A stretch of 64,000 nucleotides of DNA from Mycoplasma sp. CSL7491-lung (GTDB lineage: Bacteria > Bacillota_I > Bacilli_A > Mycoplasmatales > Metamycoplasmataceae). Each line of letters starts with the position of its first letter. Positions within the stretch are counted from its first letter, which is position 1. Shown in pieces: positions 22,355-31,470 of this stretch. The stretch is taken from assembly GCF_018913965.1 (NCBI RefSeq), contig NZ_JAHMHG010000001.1, forward strand, positions 62,001-126,000, given 5' to 3'. Made by a program: the position numbers and the translations under genes. The notes under the pieces were generated by a model that saw nothing but the letters and a program-made list of their open reading frames with translations, made no database searches and was not told the DNA's origin.

Positions 22355-23158
22355 ATGAAAGGAATCTTAGGACGTAAAGTTGGTATGACTCAAATTTACA
22401 CCGAAACAGGTTTAAGAATACCTGTTACTGTAATAGAAGTACAACCAAATGTTGTTACTAAAGTTTTAACAAACGACAAAAACGGTTATGTTGCCACACA
22501 ACTTGCCGTATTTGAACAAAAAGCTAACCGTGTTAATAAGCCAGATAGCGGTCAGTTTGCTAAAGCTAAAACAACACCTAAGCGCTTCGTAAAAGAAGTT
22601 CGTGAAATGTCAGGTTTCGAACTTGGAGACACAATTAAAGCTGACATATTTAAAGTTGGTGAACTTGTTGATGTTACAGGTACATCTAAAGGAAAAGGTT
22701 TTGCTGGTACAATTAAAAGACACAACCAACACATTGGACCTAAATCACACGGTGGTGGTGGTGGATCACAACCAGTAAGACAAACAGGATCACTTGGAGA
22801 TATCGCAGGAAACAGAGTTTTCAAAGGTATGACAATGCCAGGTCATTTAGGTAATGTAAAAACCACTGTGCAAAACTTAGAAGTTGTAAAAGTTGATTTA
22901 GAAAATAATTTAATTTTAGTTAAAGGATCAATTCCTGGACCTAAAAAGTCATATATAGTTGTTAAAGAAGCTGTTAAAGGTCTTCCAGCTCACGAAGGTG
23001 TTAAACTTGTTGATGTTCAAGAAGTTCAATTATTAAATGAATTAATTGAACAAGCTAAAAAACACAATATTGAAGTTACAGTTGGAATGCATTCATCAGA
23101 ATTAAAAGCATTAATAGAAGAAGCAGAAGCTAAAGAAGCTCAAGAAGGGGATAAATAG
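22355..23158 (+). CDS. rplC: 50S ribosomal protein L3
   Basis: L3, 267 residues, binds 23S rRNA near the peptidyl transferase centre. [15 protein letters not shown] at the start and the loop motif [19 protein letters not shown] are typical. The C-terminus carries about 45 extra, mostly acidic residues beyond the usual L3 end. Confidence 0.98.
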   Translation: MKGILGRKVGMTQIYTETGLRIPVTVIEVQPNVVTKVLTNDKNGYVATQLAVFEQKANRVNKPDSGQFAKAKTTPKRFVKEVREMSGFELGDTIKADIFKVGELVDVTGTSKGKGFAGTIKRHNQHIGPKSHGGGGGSQPVRQTGSLGDIAGNRVFKGMTMPGHLGNVKTTVQNLEVVKVDLENNLILVKGSIPGPKKSYIVVKEAVKGLPAHEGVKLVDVQEVQLLNELIEQAKKHNIEVTVGMHSSELKALIEEAEAKEAQEGDK

Positions 23159-23160
23159 TT

Positions 23161-23943
23161 ATGGCAGAAACAAAAAAAGCTAAAGTAGAAAAAGAAACTA
23201 CAACAAAAACAACTAAAAAACCTGCTGCTAAAAAAACAACTACAACAACTAAAAAACCTGCTGCTAAAAAAACAGAAACAAAAAAAGTAGTAGCAAAAAA
23301 AGAAAAAGAAGTAAAAACAACTACAACAACTAAAAAAGTAGTTAAAAAAGTATTAAAATCAGAAGTTAAATTACCTAAAGCGTTATTCCAAAGTGAAAAA
23401 ATCTATGAACAAGCTATTTTTGACACAATTTTATCAGAAAGAGCATCAAGAAGACAAGGTACACACCAAGTTAAAAATCGTGCCGAAGTTAGTGGAAGTG
23501 GTAAAAAACCATGAAGACAAAAAGGTACAGGTAGAGCACGTCACAGTTCTATGCGTTCACCAATTTGAGTAGGTGGTGGTAGAGCTTTTGGGCCTCAATC
23601 AAATAAAAATTATTCACTTAAAGTAAATAAAAAAGTTAAATACAACGCTTTTGTATCAGCACTTACATTATTATCACAAGACAATGCAGTTATTGTTGAT
23701 GACTTAACATTAAACTCAATCAAAACAAAAGATTTAGTTAATAAATTAGTTGAACTTAATGTAAATGATTTAAGACACGTATTAGTAGTAAATGAAGATT
23801 ACAACGTATTTAAATCAGCTAAAAATTTACCAAATGTTGCTACAACTAAAGCTAATTCATTAACTGTTGAAGAAATAGTTGGTGCAGATGTAATGATCAT
23901 TTCAAAACAAAGCTTAGAGCTTTTGGAAAGAAAGGCTAAATAA
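23161..23943 (+). CDS. rplD: 50S ribosomal protein L4 with basic N-terminal extension
   Basis: L4, 260 residues; the core begins near residue 70 ([18 protein letters not shown]) and includes [15 protein letters not shown]. The first 70 residues are Lys/Thr/Ala low-complexity with a [10 protein letters not shown]-type repeat twice. L4 lines the exit tunnel and in other bacteria represses its own operon; the extension could reach the ribosome surface. Confidence 0.97.
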
Positions 23944-23945
23944 TC

Positions 23946-24413
23946 ATGGAATTAACTCAAGTAATTAAATCACCAATTTTAACAGAGAAAACTGATGTTT
24001 TAAGAACAACACAATCAACATTTGTTTTTAAAGTTGACTACGCTGCTAATAAATATCAAATCAAAGAAGCTATTGAAACAATTTTTGGTGTAAAAGTAGC
24101 GTCTGTTAGAACAATTAAAGTCGAAAAACAACCAAAAAGTGTTGGTCGTTTCCACGGATTTACAAATCGTTACAAAAAAGCTATGGTTAAATTAGTAGAA
24201 GGTCAATCAATTAACTATATTCCAAGTGATGATGAAGAAAAAGCGCAAATAGTTTCTGAAGAAGCAAAAGAAGCTAAAAAAGCAAAAGAAGCAAAAGCAA
24301 AAGACGTTGAAAATAAAGTAGCTAAAAAATTAGCATCTAAAAAACAAGTTGCAACAAAAAAAGCAACTGTTAAAGCAAAAACAACAACAAAACGTAAAGT
24401 TGGTGGAGAATAG
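23946..24413 (+). CDS. rplW: 50S ribosomal protein L23 with C-terminal extension
   Basis: L23, 155 residues; the core (1-95) begins ELTQVIKSPILTEKTD. The last 60 residues are Ala/Lys/Glu-rich, absent from typical 95-100-residue L23. L23 sits at the tunnel exit and docks trigger factor and SRP, so a tail there may affect nascent-chain handling. Confidence 0.97.
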   Translation: MELTQVIKSPILTEKTDVLRTTQSTFVFKVDYAANKYQIKEAIETIFGVKVASVRTIKVEKQPKSVGRFHGFTNRYKKAMVKLVEGQSINYIPSDDEEKAQIVSEEAKEAKKAKEAKAKDVENKVAKKLASKKQVATKKATVKAKTTTKRKVGGE

Positions 24414-24462
24414 TTCTCCGATGAACTTTAGTTATTTAATTTAAACAAAAATATAAATAAAA

Positions 24463-24510
24463 GCGGATTAAAATATTGCTTAAAAGAAATTCCGCACTAT
24501 TTTTAAGCAA
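24463..24510 (+). other. Candidate pseudoknot or RNA switch before rplB
   Basis: Two interleaved stems: GCGGA (24463-24467) with TCCGC (24491-24495), and TTGCTTAAAA (24476-24485) with TTTTAAGCAA (24501-24510), a perfect 10 bp. Their order A-B-A'-B' allows an H-type pseudoknot or mutually exclusive hairpins. The second stem ends on the base next to the AGGAG of rplB. Confidence 0.6.
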
Positions 24511-24526
24511 AGGAGAAAAGACAATT

Positions 24527-25372
24527 ATGGCAATTAAACATTATAAGCCAACTACAAATGGTCGTAGAAATATGTCTTCTCTTGATTTCAGACAAAACTT
24601 ATCTGGTCATGCACCTGAAAAATCACTTTTAGTTAATCTAAAATATCATGCAGGGCGTAATAACCAAGGTAAAATAACTGTTAGACATCACGGAGGACGT
24701 GTAAAAAGATTTTACAGACTTGTAGATTTTAAACGTAATAAAGATAATATCCCAGCTATTGTTAAAACTATTGAATATGATCCAAACCGTTCAGCTAACA
24801 TTAGTTTATTAGCATATGCTGATGGAGAAAAAAGATATATATTAACACCTAAAGGAATAGTTTTAGGTCAAAAAGTTATTTCAGGAGAAAATGTTGATAT
24901 CGTTGTTGGGAACGCACTTCCATTATCTAACATTCCTGAAGGTACATTTGTACACAACATCGAAATGCAACCAGGAGGTGGTGGTATTATAGCACGTAGT
25001 GCTGGAACATCAGCTCAATTACTTGGTAAAGATGACGATGGAAAATACGTTGTTCTTAGACTTAAATCAGGAGAAACACGTCGTGTATTAGCTCGTTGTC
25101 GTGCAACAATTGGTGTTGTTGGTAACGAAGAACATTCACTTGTTAACGTAGGTAAAGCTGGAATCAATAGACATAAAGGAATCAGACCTACAGTTCGTGG
25201 TTCAGTTATGAACCCTGTAGATCACCCACATGGTGGAGGGGAAGGTAAACAACCTGTTGGACGTAAAGCCCCACTTACACCTTGAGGTAAAAAAGCTCTT
25301 GGAGTTAAAACAAGAAAAACTAAAAAATCTTCAAATAAACTTATTTTAAGAAGAAGAAAGGATGCTAAATAA
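24527..25372 (+). CDS. rplB: 50S ribosomal protein L2
   Basis: L2, 281 residues, with the conserved [13 protein letters not shown] loop near the peptidyl transferase centre and a Lys/Arg tail. The start is ATG 24527 after AGGAG. The 113-nt gap to rplW is the longest inside the operon and holds the interleaved stems described separately. Its stop overlaps the rpsS start (TAATG). Confidence 0.98.
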
Positions 25373-25650
25373 TGGCACGTAGTCTTAAAAAAGGTCCATT
25401 CGCAGATGATCATTTACTTAAAAAAGTAGATGCTATTGTAGAAGGGAACGCACCTAAAAAACCAATTAAAACTTGATCAAGACGTTCAACAATCTTCCCA
25501 AGTTTCGTTGGTTTAACATTCGCAGTTCATAACGGAAATAAATTTATCGAAGTTTACGTAACAGATGATATGGTTGGACATAAATTAGGGGAATTTGCAC
25601 CTACAAGAACATTTTCAGGTCATGGTGCAGATAAAGGTAAGAAGAAATAA
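25372..25650 (+). CDS. rpsS: 30S ribosomal protein S19
   Basis: S19, 92 residues, beginning [18 protein letters not shown] and including [13 protein letters not shown] at the end. It is coupled to rplB and rplV by TAATG overlaps at both ends. Confidence 0.98.
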
Positions 25651-25991
25651 TGGCACAACAAGCAAAAGCACATGTAAAATTACAAAGAGTAAGTTCATCT
25701 AAAGCAAAATTGGTTGCTAACTTATTCAGAGGAAAAGATGTTAATGTTGCTTTAGGTCTTTTAGAAAATACATCTAAAAAATCAGCACCAATTTTCCTTA
25801 AATTACTTAATTCAGCAGTTGCTAACGCAACAAACAACCACGGAATGAACGCATCAAAATTATTCGTAAAAGAAGTTTATGTAAATGAAGGTCCAACACT
25901 TAAAAGATTCCAACCAAGAAGTCAAGGTAGAGCTTATTCAATTTTAAAACGTACATCAAATTTATCAATAGTATTAGAGGAGAGAAACTAA
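25650..25991 (+). CDS. rplV: 50S ribosomal protein L22
   Basis: L22, 113 residues, with the family's hairpin region (RFQPRSQGRAYSILKRTSN) that lines the exit tunnel. Normal length; no extension, unlike some other mycoplasmas. The stop overlaps the rpsC start. Confidence 0.97.
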   Translation: MAQQAKAHVKLQRVSSSKAKLVANLFRGKDVNVALGLLENTSKKSAPIFLKLLNSAVANATNNHGMNASKLFVKEVYVNEGPTLKRFQPRSQGRAYSILKRTSNLSIVLEERN

Positions 25992-26641
25992 TGGGACAAA
26001 AAGTTAATCCAAATGGATTCCGTTACGGAGTTTCAAAAAACCATAATTCAACATGATTTGCAGATAAAGATAATTTCGGATCATATTTAGTTGAAGATGC
26101 TAAAATTTATAAATTCTTTGATAAATTAGTACGTGAATACCAAATCGGAAAAGTTGAAATAAAAAGAACTAAAGATAACAAAGTGACAGTTAACTTACAC
26201 ACAGTTAAACCTGCAGCAATGTTAGGTCAAGAAGGTAAGAACATTCAAGAATTAACAGTTAAGGTTCAAAAATTTGTTAAAAATAAAAATCTTAATTTAA
26301 AATTACAAGTTATAGAATTAAAAAATTATGACTTAAACGCAAGATTACTTGCAGAAATGATTGCAACAAAATTAGAAAACCGTGAAAGCTTCCGTCAAGC
26401 ACAAAAAATTGCTATTAGAGCTGCTTTAAAAGCAGGTGCTAAAGGTATTAAAACTATGGTTAGCGGTCGTTTAAACGGAGTTGATATGGCTCGTTCAGAA
26501 GGTTATTCTGAAGGAGAAATGAGACTTCATACATTAAGACAAAATGTAGAATACGCAACAGCAACAGCTAGAACAACATATGGAGCTATTGGTGTTAAAG
26601 TTTGAGTTTCACTTGGAGAAATTTTAGGAGGTAAAAAATAA
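25991..26641 (+). CDS. rpsC: 30S ribosomal protein S3
   Basis: S3, 216 residues: [13 protein letters not shown] start, KH domain around [18 protein letters not shown], and the mRNA-entry motif [17 protein letters not shown]. The stop overlaps the rplP start by one base. Confidence 0.98.
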
Positions 26642-27060
26642 TGTTACAACCTAAAAGAACTAAATATAGAAAACCTTTTGTTGTTAGACACGACAAAAGA
26701 AAAGCTACAAAAGGAAACACTGTTGCATTCGGTGAATTCGGATTGCAAGCAGTTACATCAGCATGAGTTACAGCTCGTCAAATAGAATCAGCACGTATTG
26801 CAGCAACACGTAGAATGGGTCGTGAAGGTCAAGTTATTATTAGAATCTTCCCACACTTTTCTAAAACATCTAAACCTATCGGTGTTCGTATGGGTTCAGG
26901 AAAAGGTGCTCCAGAATTATGATATACAGCAGTAAAAGTTAACACAATGATGTTTGAAGTTGGTGGTGTTAGTGAAGAAATTGCGCGTGACGCTCTTCGT
27001 TTAGCTGGTCACAAATTACCTGTTAAATGAAAAATAGTTCAAAGAAAAGGAGATGAATAA
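26641..27060 (+). CDS. rplP: 50S ribosomal protein L16
   Basis: L16, 139 residues: [13 protein letters not shown] start and the A-site finger region [16 protein letters not shown]. Normal length; AAGGAG near its end serves rpmC. Confidence 0.98.
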
Positions 27061-27062
27061 TT

Positions 27063-27257
27063 ATGAGTTACAAAGATTTATTAGAAAAATCAACAAAAGA
27101 GCTTGAAGAATTAACTTTAAAATTAAAAGCAGAATTATTCACACTTAGATATAGAAACGTTACTGGTGATTTAAGAGATACACACAAAATTAAACTTTTA
27201 AGAACAGATATTGCTAAAACTCTTACAGCATTAAATGCCAAAAAGGAGAATAAATAA
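27063..27257 (+). CDS. rpmC: 50S ribosomal protein L29
   Basis: L29, 64 residues, with the helical pattern [20 protein letters not shown]. It starts 2 nt after rplP and has no terminal extension. Confidence 0.95.
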   Translation: MSYKDLLEKSTKELEELTLKLKAELFTLRYRNVTGDLRDTHKIKLLRTDIAKTLTALNAKKENK

Positions 27258-27259
27258 TT

Positions 27260-27529
27260 ATGGAAAGAAATACAAGAAAAACTTTAACAGGTAAAGTTGT
27301 TTCAGCAGGTAAAAGTGCTAAGACAATTATTGTTGCTGTTGACACATACAAAAAACACCCACTTTATTCAAAACGTTACAAATCAACTAAAAGATTTGCA
27401 GTACATGACGAAAATGAAGTTGCTAAATTAAACGATATTGTTGTTATTATGGAAACAAGACCACTTTCAAGAACAAAACACTTTAGATTAGTATCAGTAA
27501 AAGAATCTGCTATCGAAGGAAACAACTAA
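27260..27529 (+). CDS. rpsQ: 30S ribosomal protein S17
   Basis: S17, 89 residues: [18 protein letters not shown] at the start and [15 protein letters not shown] near the end are family signatures. Confidence 0.97.
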   Translation: MERNTRKTLTGKVVSAGKSAKTIIVAVDTYKKHPLYSKRYKSTKRFAVHDENEVAKLNDIVVIMETRPLSRTKHFRLVSVKESAIEGNN

Positions 27530-27530
27530 T

Positions 27531-27896
27531 ATGATTTTAGAATTATCAAGAGCAAATGTAGCTGATAACTCAGGTGCAAAAACAATAGGTGTAATTCGTG
27601 TATTAGGTGGATCAAAGAAAAAAGTTGCTAAAATTGGTGATATTATAGTTTGTTCAGTAAAAAAAGCTTTACCTAACGGTATGGTAAAAGAAGGTCAAGT
27701 TGTTAAAGCGGTAGTTGTGCGTTCAAAATATGGTATTCACCGTACAAACGGTTCATATATTAAATTTGATGATAACGCAGTTGTTATTCTTAAAGAAGAT
27801 TTAACACCACGTGGAACTCGTGTTTTTGGACCAGTTGCTCGTGAAATTAGAGAAAAATTCCCTAAAATTGTTTCTTTAGCACCAGAAGTATTATAG
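27531..27896 (+). CDS. rplN: 50S ribosomal protein L14
   Basis: L14, 121 residues, with [20 protein letters not shown] and the C-terminal [21 protein letters not shown] pattern. Normal length. Confidence 0.98.
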   Translation: MILELSRANVADNSGAKTIGVIRVLGGSKKKVAKIGDIIVCSVKKALPNGMVKEGQVVKAVVVRSKYGIHRTNGSYIKFDDNAVVILKEDLTPRGTRVFGPVAREIREKFPKIVSLAPEVL

Positions 27897-27916
27897 TAGT
27901 AAAGGAAAATTAAATT

Positions 27917-28249
27917 ATGACAAAAATTAAATTTAAAAAAGACGACCAAGTTATTGTAATTGCTGGTAAAGAAAAAGGGAAAATTGGAGTTATTGAAAAA
28001 ATATTCCACAAAACAAATAGAGTTATCGTTAAAGATGTAAATATCGTTACAAAACACAACAAACCAACACAACAAAATCAAGACGGTTCTATAACAGAAA
28101 TGGCTGCTCCAATTCATGCATCAAACGTAGCTTATTTAGTAAAAAAATCAAGTAAAACAAGTAAACAACAAACTTCAAAACTAGGATATAAAATTAATAA
28201 AAACGGTAAAAAAGTAAGAGTTGCTAGAAAAACTCAAAAGGAAGTGTAG
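27917..28249 (+). CDS. rplX: 50S ribosomal protein L24
   Basis: L24, 110 residues, with the KOW motif [26 protein letters not shown] precedes the ATG. It initiates large-subunit assembly in the family. Confidence 0.97.
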   Translation: MTKIKFKKDDQVIVIAGKEKGKIGVIEKIFHKTNRVIVKDVNIVTKHNKPTQQNQDGSITEMAAPIHASNVAYLVKKSSKTSKQQTSKLGYKINKNGKKVRVARKTQKEV

Positions 28250-28252
28250 TAT

Positions 28253-28798
28253 ATGTTAAAACAAATTTATTTAGAAAAAGCAGTTCCGGCTCTTAAAGAA
28301 AAATACAACTACTCTTCATCAATGCAAGTACCTAGAATTGAAAAAGTTGTATTAAACATGACAGCTGGTAAAGAAGTTTCAAATTCAAAAGCAATCGAAG
28401 AAGTTTTAAATGAATTAACATTAATTTCAGGACAAAAACCATTCGAAACAAAAGCTAAAAAATCTAACGCTTCATGAAAACTTCGTGAAGGAATGGCTAT
28501 GGGTGGAAAAGTTACACTACGTAGAGATAGAATGTGAGAATTTTTAGATAAATTAATAAATGTTGCAATGCCACGTATTCGTGATTTTCGTGGAGCAAAC
28601 CCTAAAGCATTTGATGGTAGAGGGAATTTTGCTTTAGGTATTAAAGAAGAAATTATTTTCCCAGAAATCGAATTTGATAAAATTCGTCGTATTAAAGGGT
28701 TAGATGTTCTTGTAGTAACTACAGCTAAAACAAACGAAGAAGCAAGAACATTATTAGAATCATTAGGTGTACCATTTGAAAAAAAAGGAGCTAAATAA
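28253..28798 (+). CDS. rplE: 50S ribosomal protein L5
   Basis: L5, 181 residues; binds 5S rRNA. The patterns [16 protein letters not shown] and [19 protein letters not shown] are diagnostic. The stop overlaps the rpsN start (TAATG). Confidence 0.98.
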
Positions 28799-28983
28799 TG
28801 GCGAGAAAAGCATTAATAGTTAAGGCGAAACGCGAACCAAAATTTTCATCACGTGCATATACACGTTGTGAATTATGTGGACGTCCACATGCAGTATTAA
28901 GAAAATATAAAATATGTCGTATCTGTTTTAGAAACCTTGCGCATGAAGGTAAAATTCCAGGTGTGAAGAAAGCGAGTTGATAA
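28798..28983 (+). CDS. rpsN: 30S ribosomal protein S14, zinc type
   Basis: S14 type Z, 61 residues, with two CxxC pairs (CELCGRPH and CRICF) that bind zinc. The final codons read AAA-GCG-AGT-TGA-TAA; with TGA as Trp the protein ends KKASW, as S14 usually does. A standard-code reading would end it one residue early. Confidence 0.97.
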
Positions 28984-28985
28984 TT

Positions 28986-29381
28986 ATGTTTATTACAGAT
29001 CCAATTTCAGATTTAGTAGTTCGTATTAAAAACGCGAATATTAGAAAACACAAAACAGTTTCAATGCCTTATTCAACAAAAAAAGAAGAAATTTTAAAAG
29101 TGGTTCACTCAGAAGGTTATATTTCATCTTATGAAGTTAAAGGTGAAGGTACATCAAAAGAATTAGTAGTTACATTAAAATACAAGAAAAATCAACCTGC
29201 TATTGTTGGGATTAAAAGAATCTCAAAACCAGGTCTTAGAGTTTATGTAAAAACTCTTGAAATTCCAACAATTATGTCAGGATATGGAACAGTTATCATT
29301 TCTACATCAAAAGGATTAATGACAGGAACACAAGCTAGAGAGGCAAAAGTGGGTGGTGAAATTATCGCTCACATTTGATAG
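28986..29381 (+). CDS. rpsH: 30S ribosomal protein S8
   Basis: S8, 131 residues: MFITDPISDLVVRIKNAN start and STSKGLMTGTQAREAKVGGE. It ends IAHIW with TGA as Trp before TAG at 29379. I start at ATG 28986, three bases after the rpsN stop. Confidence 0.97.
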
Positions 29382-29389
29382 GTAGTTGT

Positions 29390-29929
29390 ATGTCTCGTGT
29401 AGGAAATCGTATTTTAACAATACCTGCTGGAGCAACAGTTACAGTAGATAATTCAACAGTTACAGTTAAAGGACCATTAGGTACTTTAACAAGAACATTT
29501 AGTCATTTAATCACAGTAAAAGTAGAAGATAATAAAGTTTCAACAATTCGTGCAAACGAAGAAAAAACAACTAAACAATTACATGGAACAACAAATTCTC
29601 ATATTTCAAATATGATTGAAGGTGTTACAAAAGGTTTCAAAATTGATTTAGAAATTAAAGGAGTTGGGTATAAAGCTGTTTTATCAGGTTCAAAACTAGA
29701 TGTATCAGCTGGATATAGCCACATCCATTCATTAGAAATTCCAAGTGACATTAAAGTTACAGTTGCAAAACCAACAGAAGTTTCAGTATTTGGTATCGAT
29801 AAACAAAACGTAGGGCACTTTGCTTCAATTGTTAGAGCAGTTAGAAAACCAAGTGTTTACTCAGGTAAAGGTATTTCATATAAAGGTGAAAAAATTAGAC
29901 GTAAAGAAGGGAAAACAGCTTCTAAATAG
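29390..29929 (+). CDS. rplF: 50S ribosomal protein L6
   Basis: L6, 179 residues, two repeats of the L6 fold: SRVGNRILTIPAGATVTV at the start and KPSVYSGKGISYKGEKIRRK near the end. Confidence 0.97.
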   Translation: MSRVGNRILTIPAGATVTVDNSTVTVKGPLGTLTRTFSHLITVKVEDNKVSTIRANEEKTTKQLHGTTNSHISNMIEGVTKGFKIDLEIKGVGYKAVLSGSKLDVSAGYSHIHSLEIPSDIKVTVAKPTEVSVFGIDKQNVGHFASIVRAVRKPSVYSGKGISYKGEKIRRKEGKTASK

Positions 29930-29953
29930 TATTAAGAAGTTAATTAAAACATT

Positions 29954-30304
29954 ATGGCAAAATTATCAAGAAATCAAGCTAGAAAAGTTAAACACCAACG
30001 TGCACGTTACTGAATTAACGGTACAGCTACAAAACCACGTTTAAACGTTTTTAAATCTCACCAAAACTTTTATGCACAATTAATCGATGACCAAAAAAGA
30101 GTTACATTAGCATCAGTTTCAACACTTAAAGATGAAACATATGGTGGTAACATTAAAGCTGCTGAAAAATTAGGTGAATTAATGGGAGAAAAAATTAATT
30201 CATTAGGAATTAAAGAAGTAGTATTTGATCGTGGTGGATATTTATATCATGGTCGTGTAAAAGCATTTGCTGAATCAGTAAGAGCGAAAGGAGTTAAATT
30301 CTAA
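29954..30304 (+). CDS. rplR: 50S ribosomal protein L18
   Basis: L18, 116 residues; binds 5S r[23 protein letters not shown] and [20 protein letters not shown] are typical. Confidence 0.97.
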
Positions 30305-30306
30305 TT

Positions 30307-30981
30307 ATGGAAAAAGATAATAAAAAAGTTTTAACTCAAAACGAAACAACAGGTACAAAAGAAGTTACTGCTAAAAAAACTTTTAGACCAAGAAAAAATG
30401 TTGCTAATGATCAAAACGAAAATTCAGATAAAGTTAGAACACAAAATCGTCGTGGACCAAGAAGAAACAACACAAGAAATAACCGTCAAAGAGCAGAATC
30501 AGAATATACTGAAAAAGTTATCGATATTGCTCGTGTTACAAAGGTTGTTAAAGGTGGAAGAAGATTTAGTTTCTCAGCCTTTGTTGTTATTGGAAATAAA
30601 AAAGGTGTAGTTGGATACGGTCACGGGAAAGCAAACGAAGTTCCAGACTCAATTAAGAAAGCTATCAAAGATGCTAAAAATAATTTAGTAACAGTTCCAC
30701 TTGATAGTAAAACAGGTACAATTCCACACGAAATTCCAATGACAAAATACTTAGCATCAAAAGTTATGTTAAAACCTGCTCCAAAAGGAAAAGGTCTTAT
30801 CGCTTCTGGTGCAGTACGTGCAGTTGTTGAACTTGCTGGTTACACAGATATTGTTACAAAAACATATGGTTCACGTAAAAAAGCAAACATTGTTAAAGCA
30901 ACAGTTAAAGCCCTTAAACAATTAAGAACACCTGAACAAATTGCAGAACTTAGAGATAAAGATGTAAAGGATTTTAAATAA
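30307..30981 (+). CDS. rpsE: 30S ribosomal protein S5 with N-terminal extension
   Basis: S5, 224 residues; the core starts near residue 68 ([20 protein letters not shown]). The first 65 residues are an Asn/Arg/Lys-rich disordered extension, like the tails seen on L4 and L23 here. Confidence 0.97.
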   Translation: MEKDNKKVLTQNETTGTKEVTAKKTFRPRKNVANDQNENSDKVRTQNRRGPRRNNTRNNRQRAESEYTEKVIDIARVTKVVKGGRRFSFSAFVVIGNKKGVVGYGHGKANEVPDSIKKAIKDAKNNLVTVPLDSKTGTIPHEIPMTKYLASKVMLKPAPKGKGLIASGAVRAVVELAGYTDIVTKTYGSRKKANIVKATVKALKQLRTPEQIAELRDKDVKDFK

Positions 30982-30983
30982 TT

Positions 30984-31424
30984 ATGGCAATTAAATTACA
31001 TACATTAAAATCAACAGAAGGTTCAAGACCAGAAAAACACCGTAAAGGGCGTGGGCATGCTGCCGGAAAAGGTAAACAAGCTGGTAAAGGTCAATCAGGA
31101 CAAAATAAACGTAAAGGGCACAGATTAGGATTTGAAGGGGGACAAACTCCTTGATTCCGTCGTATTGGAAAACGTGGATTTACAAACGTAAATCATGTTG
31201 AATACCAAGTAATTAATTTATCTGATTTAGAGTTAAAATTTAAAGATGGTGAAAAAGTAACAGTAGAAAGATTATTCGAAGAAGGTTTAGTAAAAAGATC
31301 ATTACCAATAAAATTATTAGGAAATGGTACATTAACTAAAAAATTACATGTTGTAGTAAATAAAGCTTCTGCTTCTGCAAAAGCAGCATTTGAAGAACTT
31401 AATGGAACAATTGAGGAATTTTAA
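30984..31424 (+). CDS. rplO: 50S ribosomal protein L15
   Basis: L15, 146 residues, with the Gly-rich rRNA-binding part [20 protein letters not shown] and [18 protein letters not shown]. It is the last gene of the operon here; secY, which usually follows, is absent and a terminator comes instead. Confidence 0.98.
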
Positions 31425-31430
31425 TTATTT

Positions 31431-31455
31431 AAAATAGAGGGTAACCTCTATTTTT
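31431..31455 (+). terminator. Terminator ending the S10/spc operon
   Basis: A 10-bp stem (AAAATAGAGG / CCTCTATTTT) with a GTAA loop and trailing T. It lies only 7 nt after the rplO stop and 17 nt before the next ATG. Confidence 0.85.
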
Positions 31456-31470
31456 CTAATTAACTAAAAA

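Noticed and set aside
31455-31460. TCTAAT as promoter for the helicase-nuclease gene
   Set aside because: It deviates from TATAAT, overlaps the terminator's end and lies 10 nt from the ATG; too weak to list as a feature.
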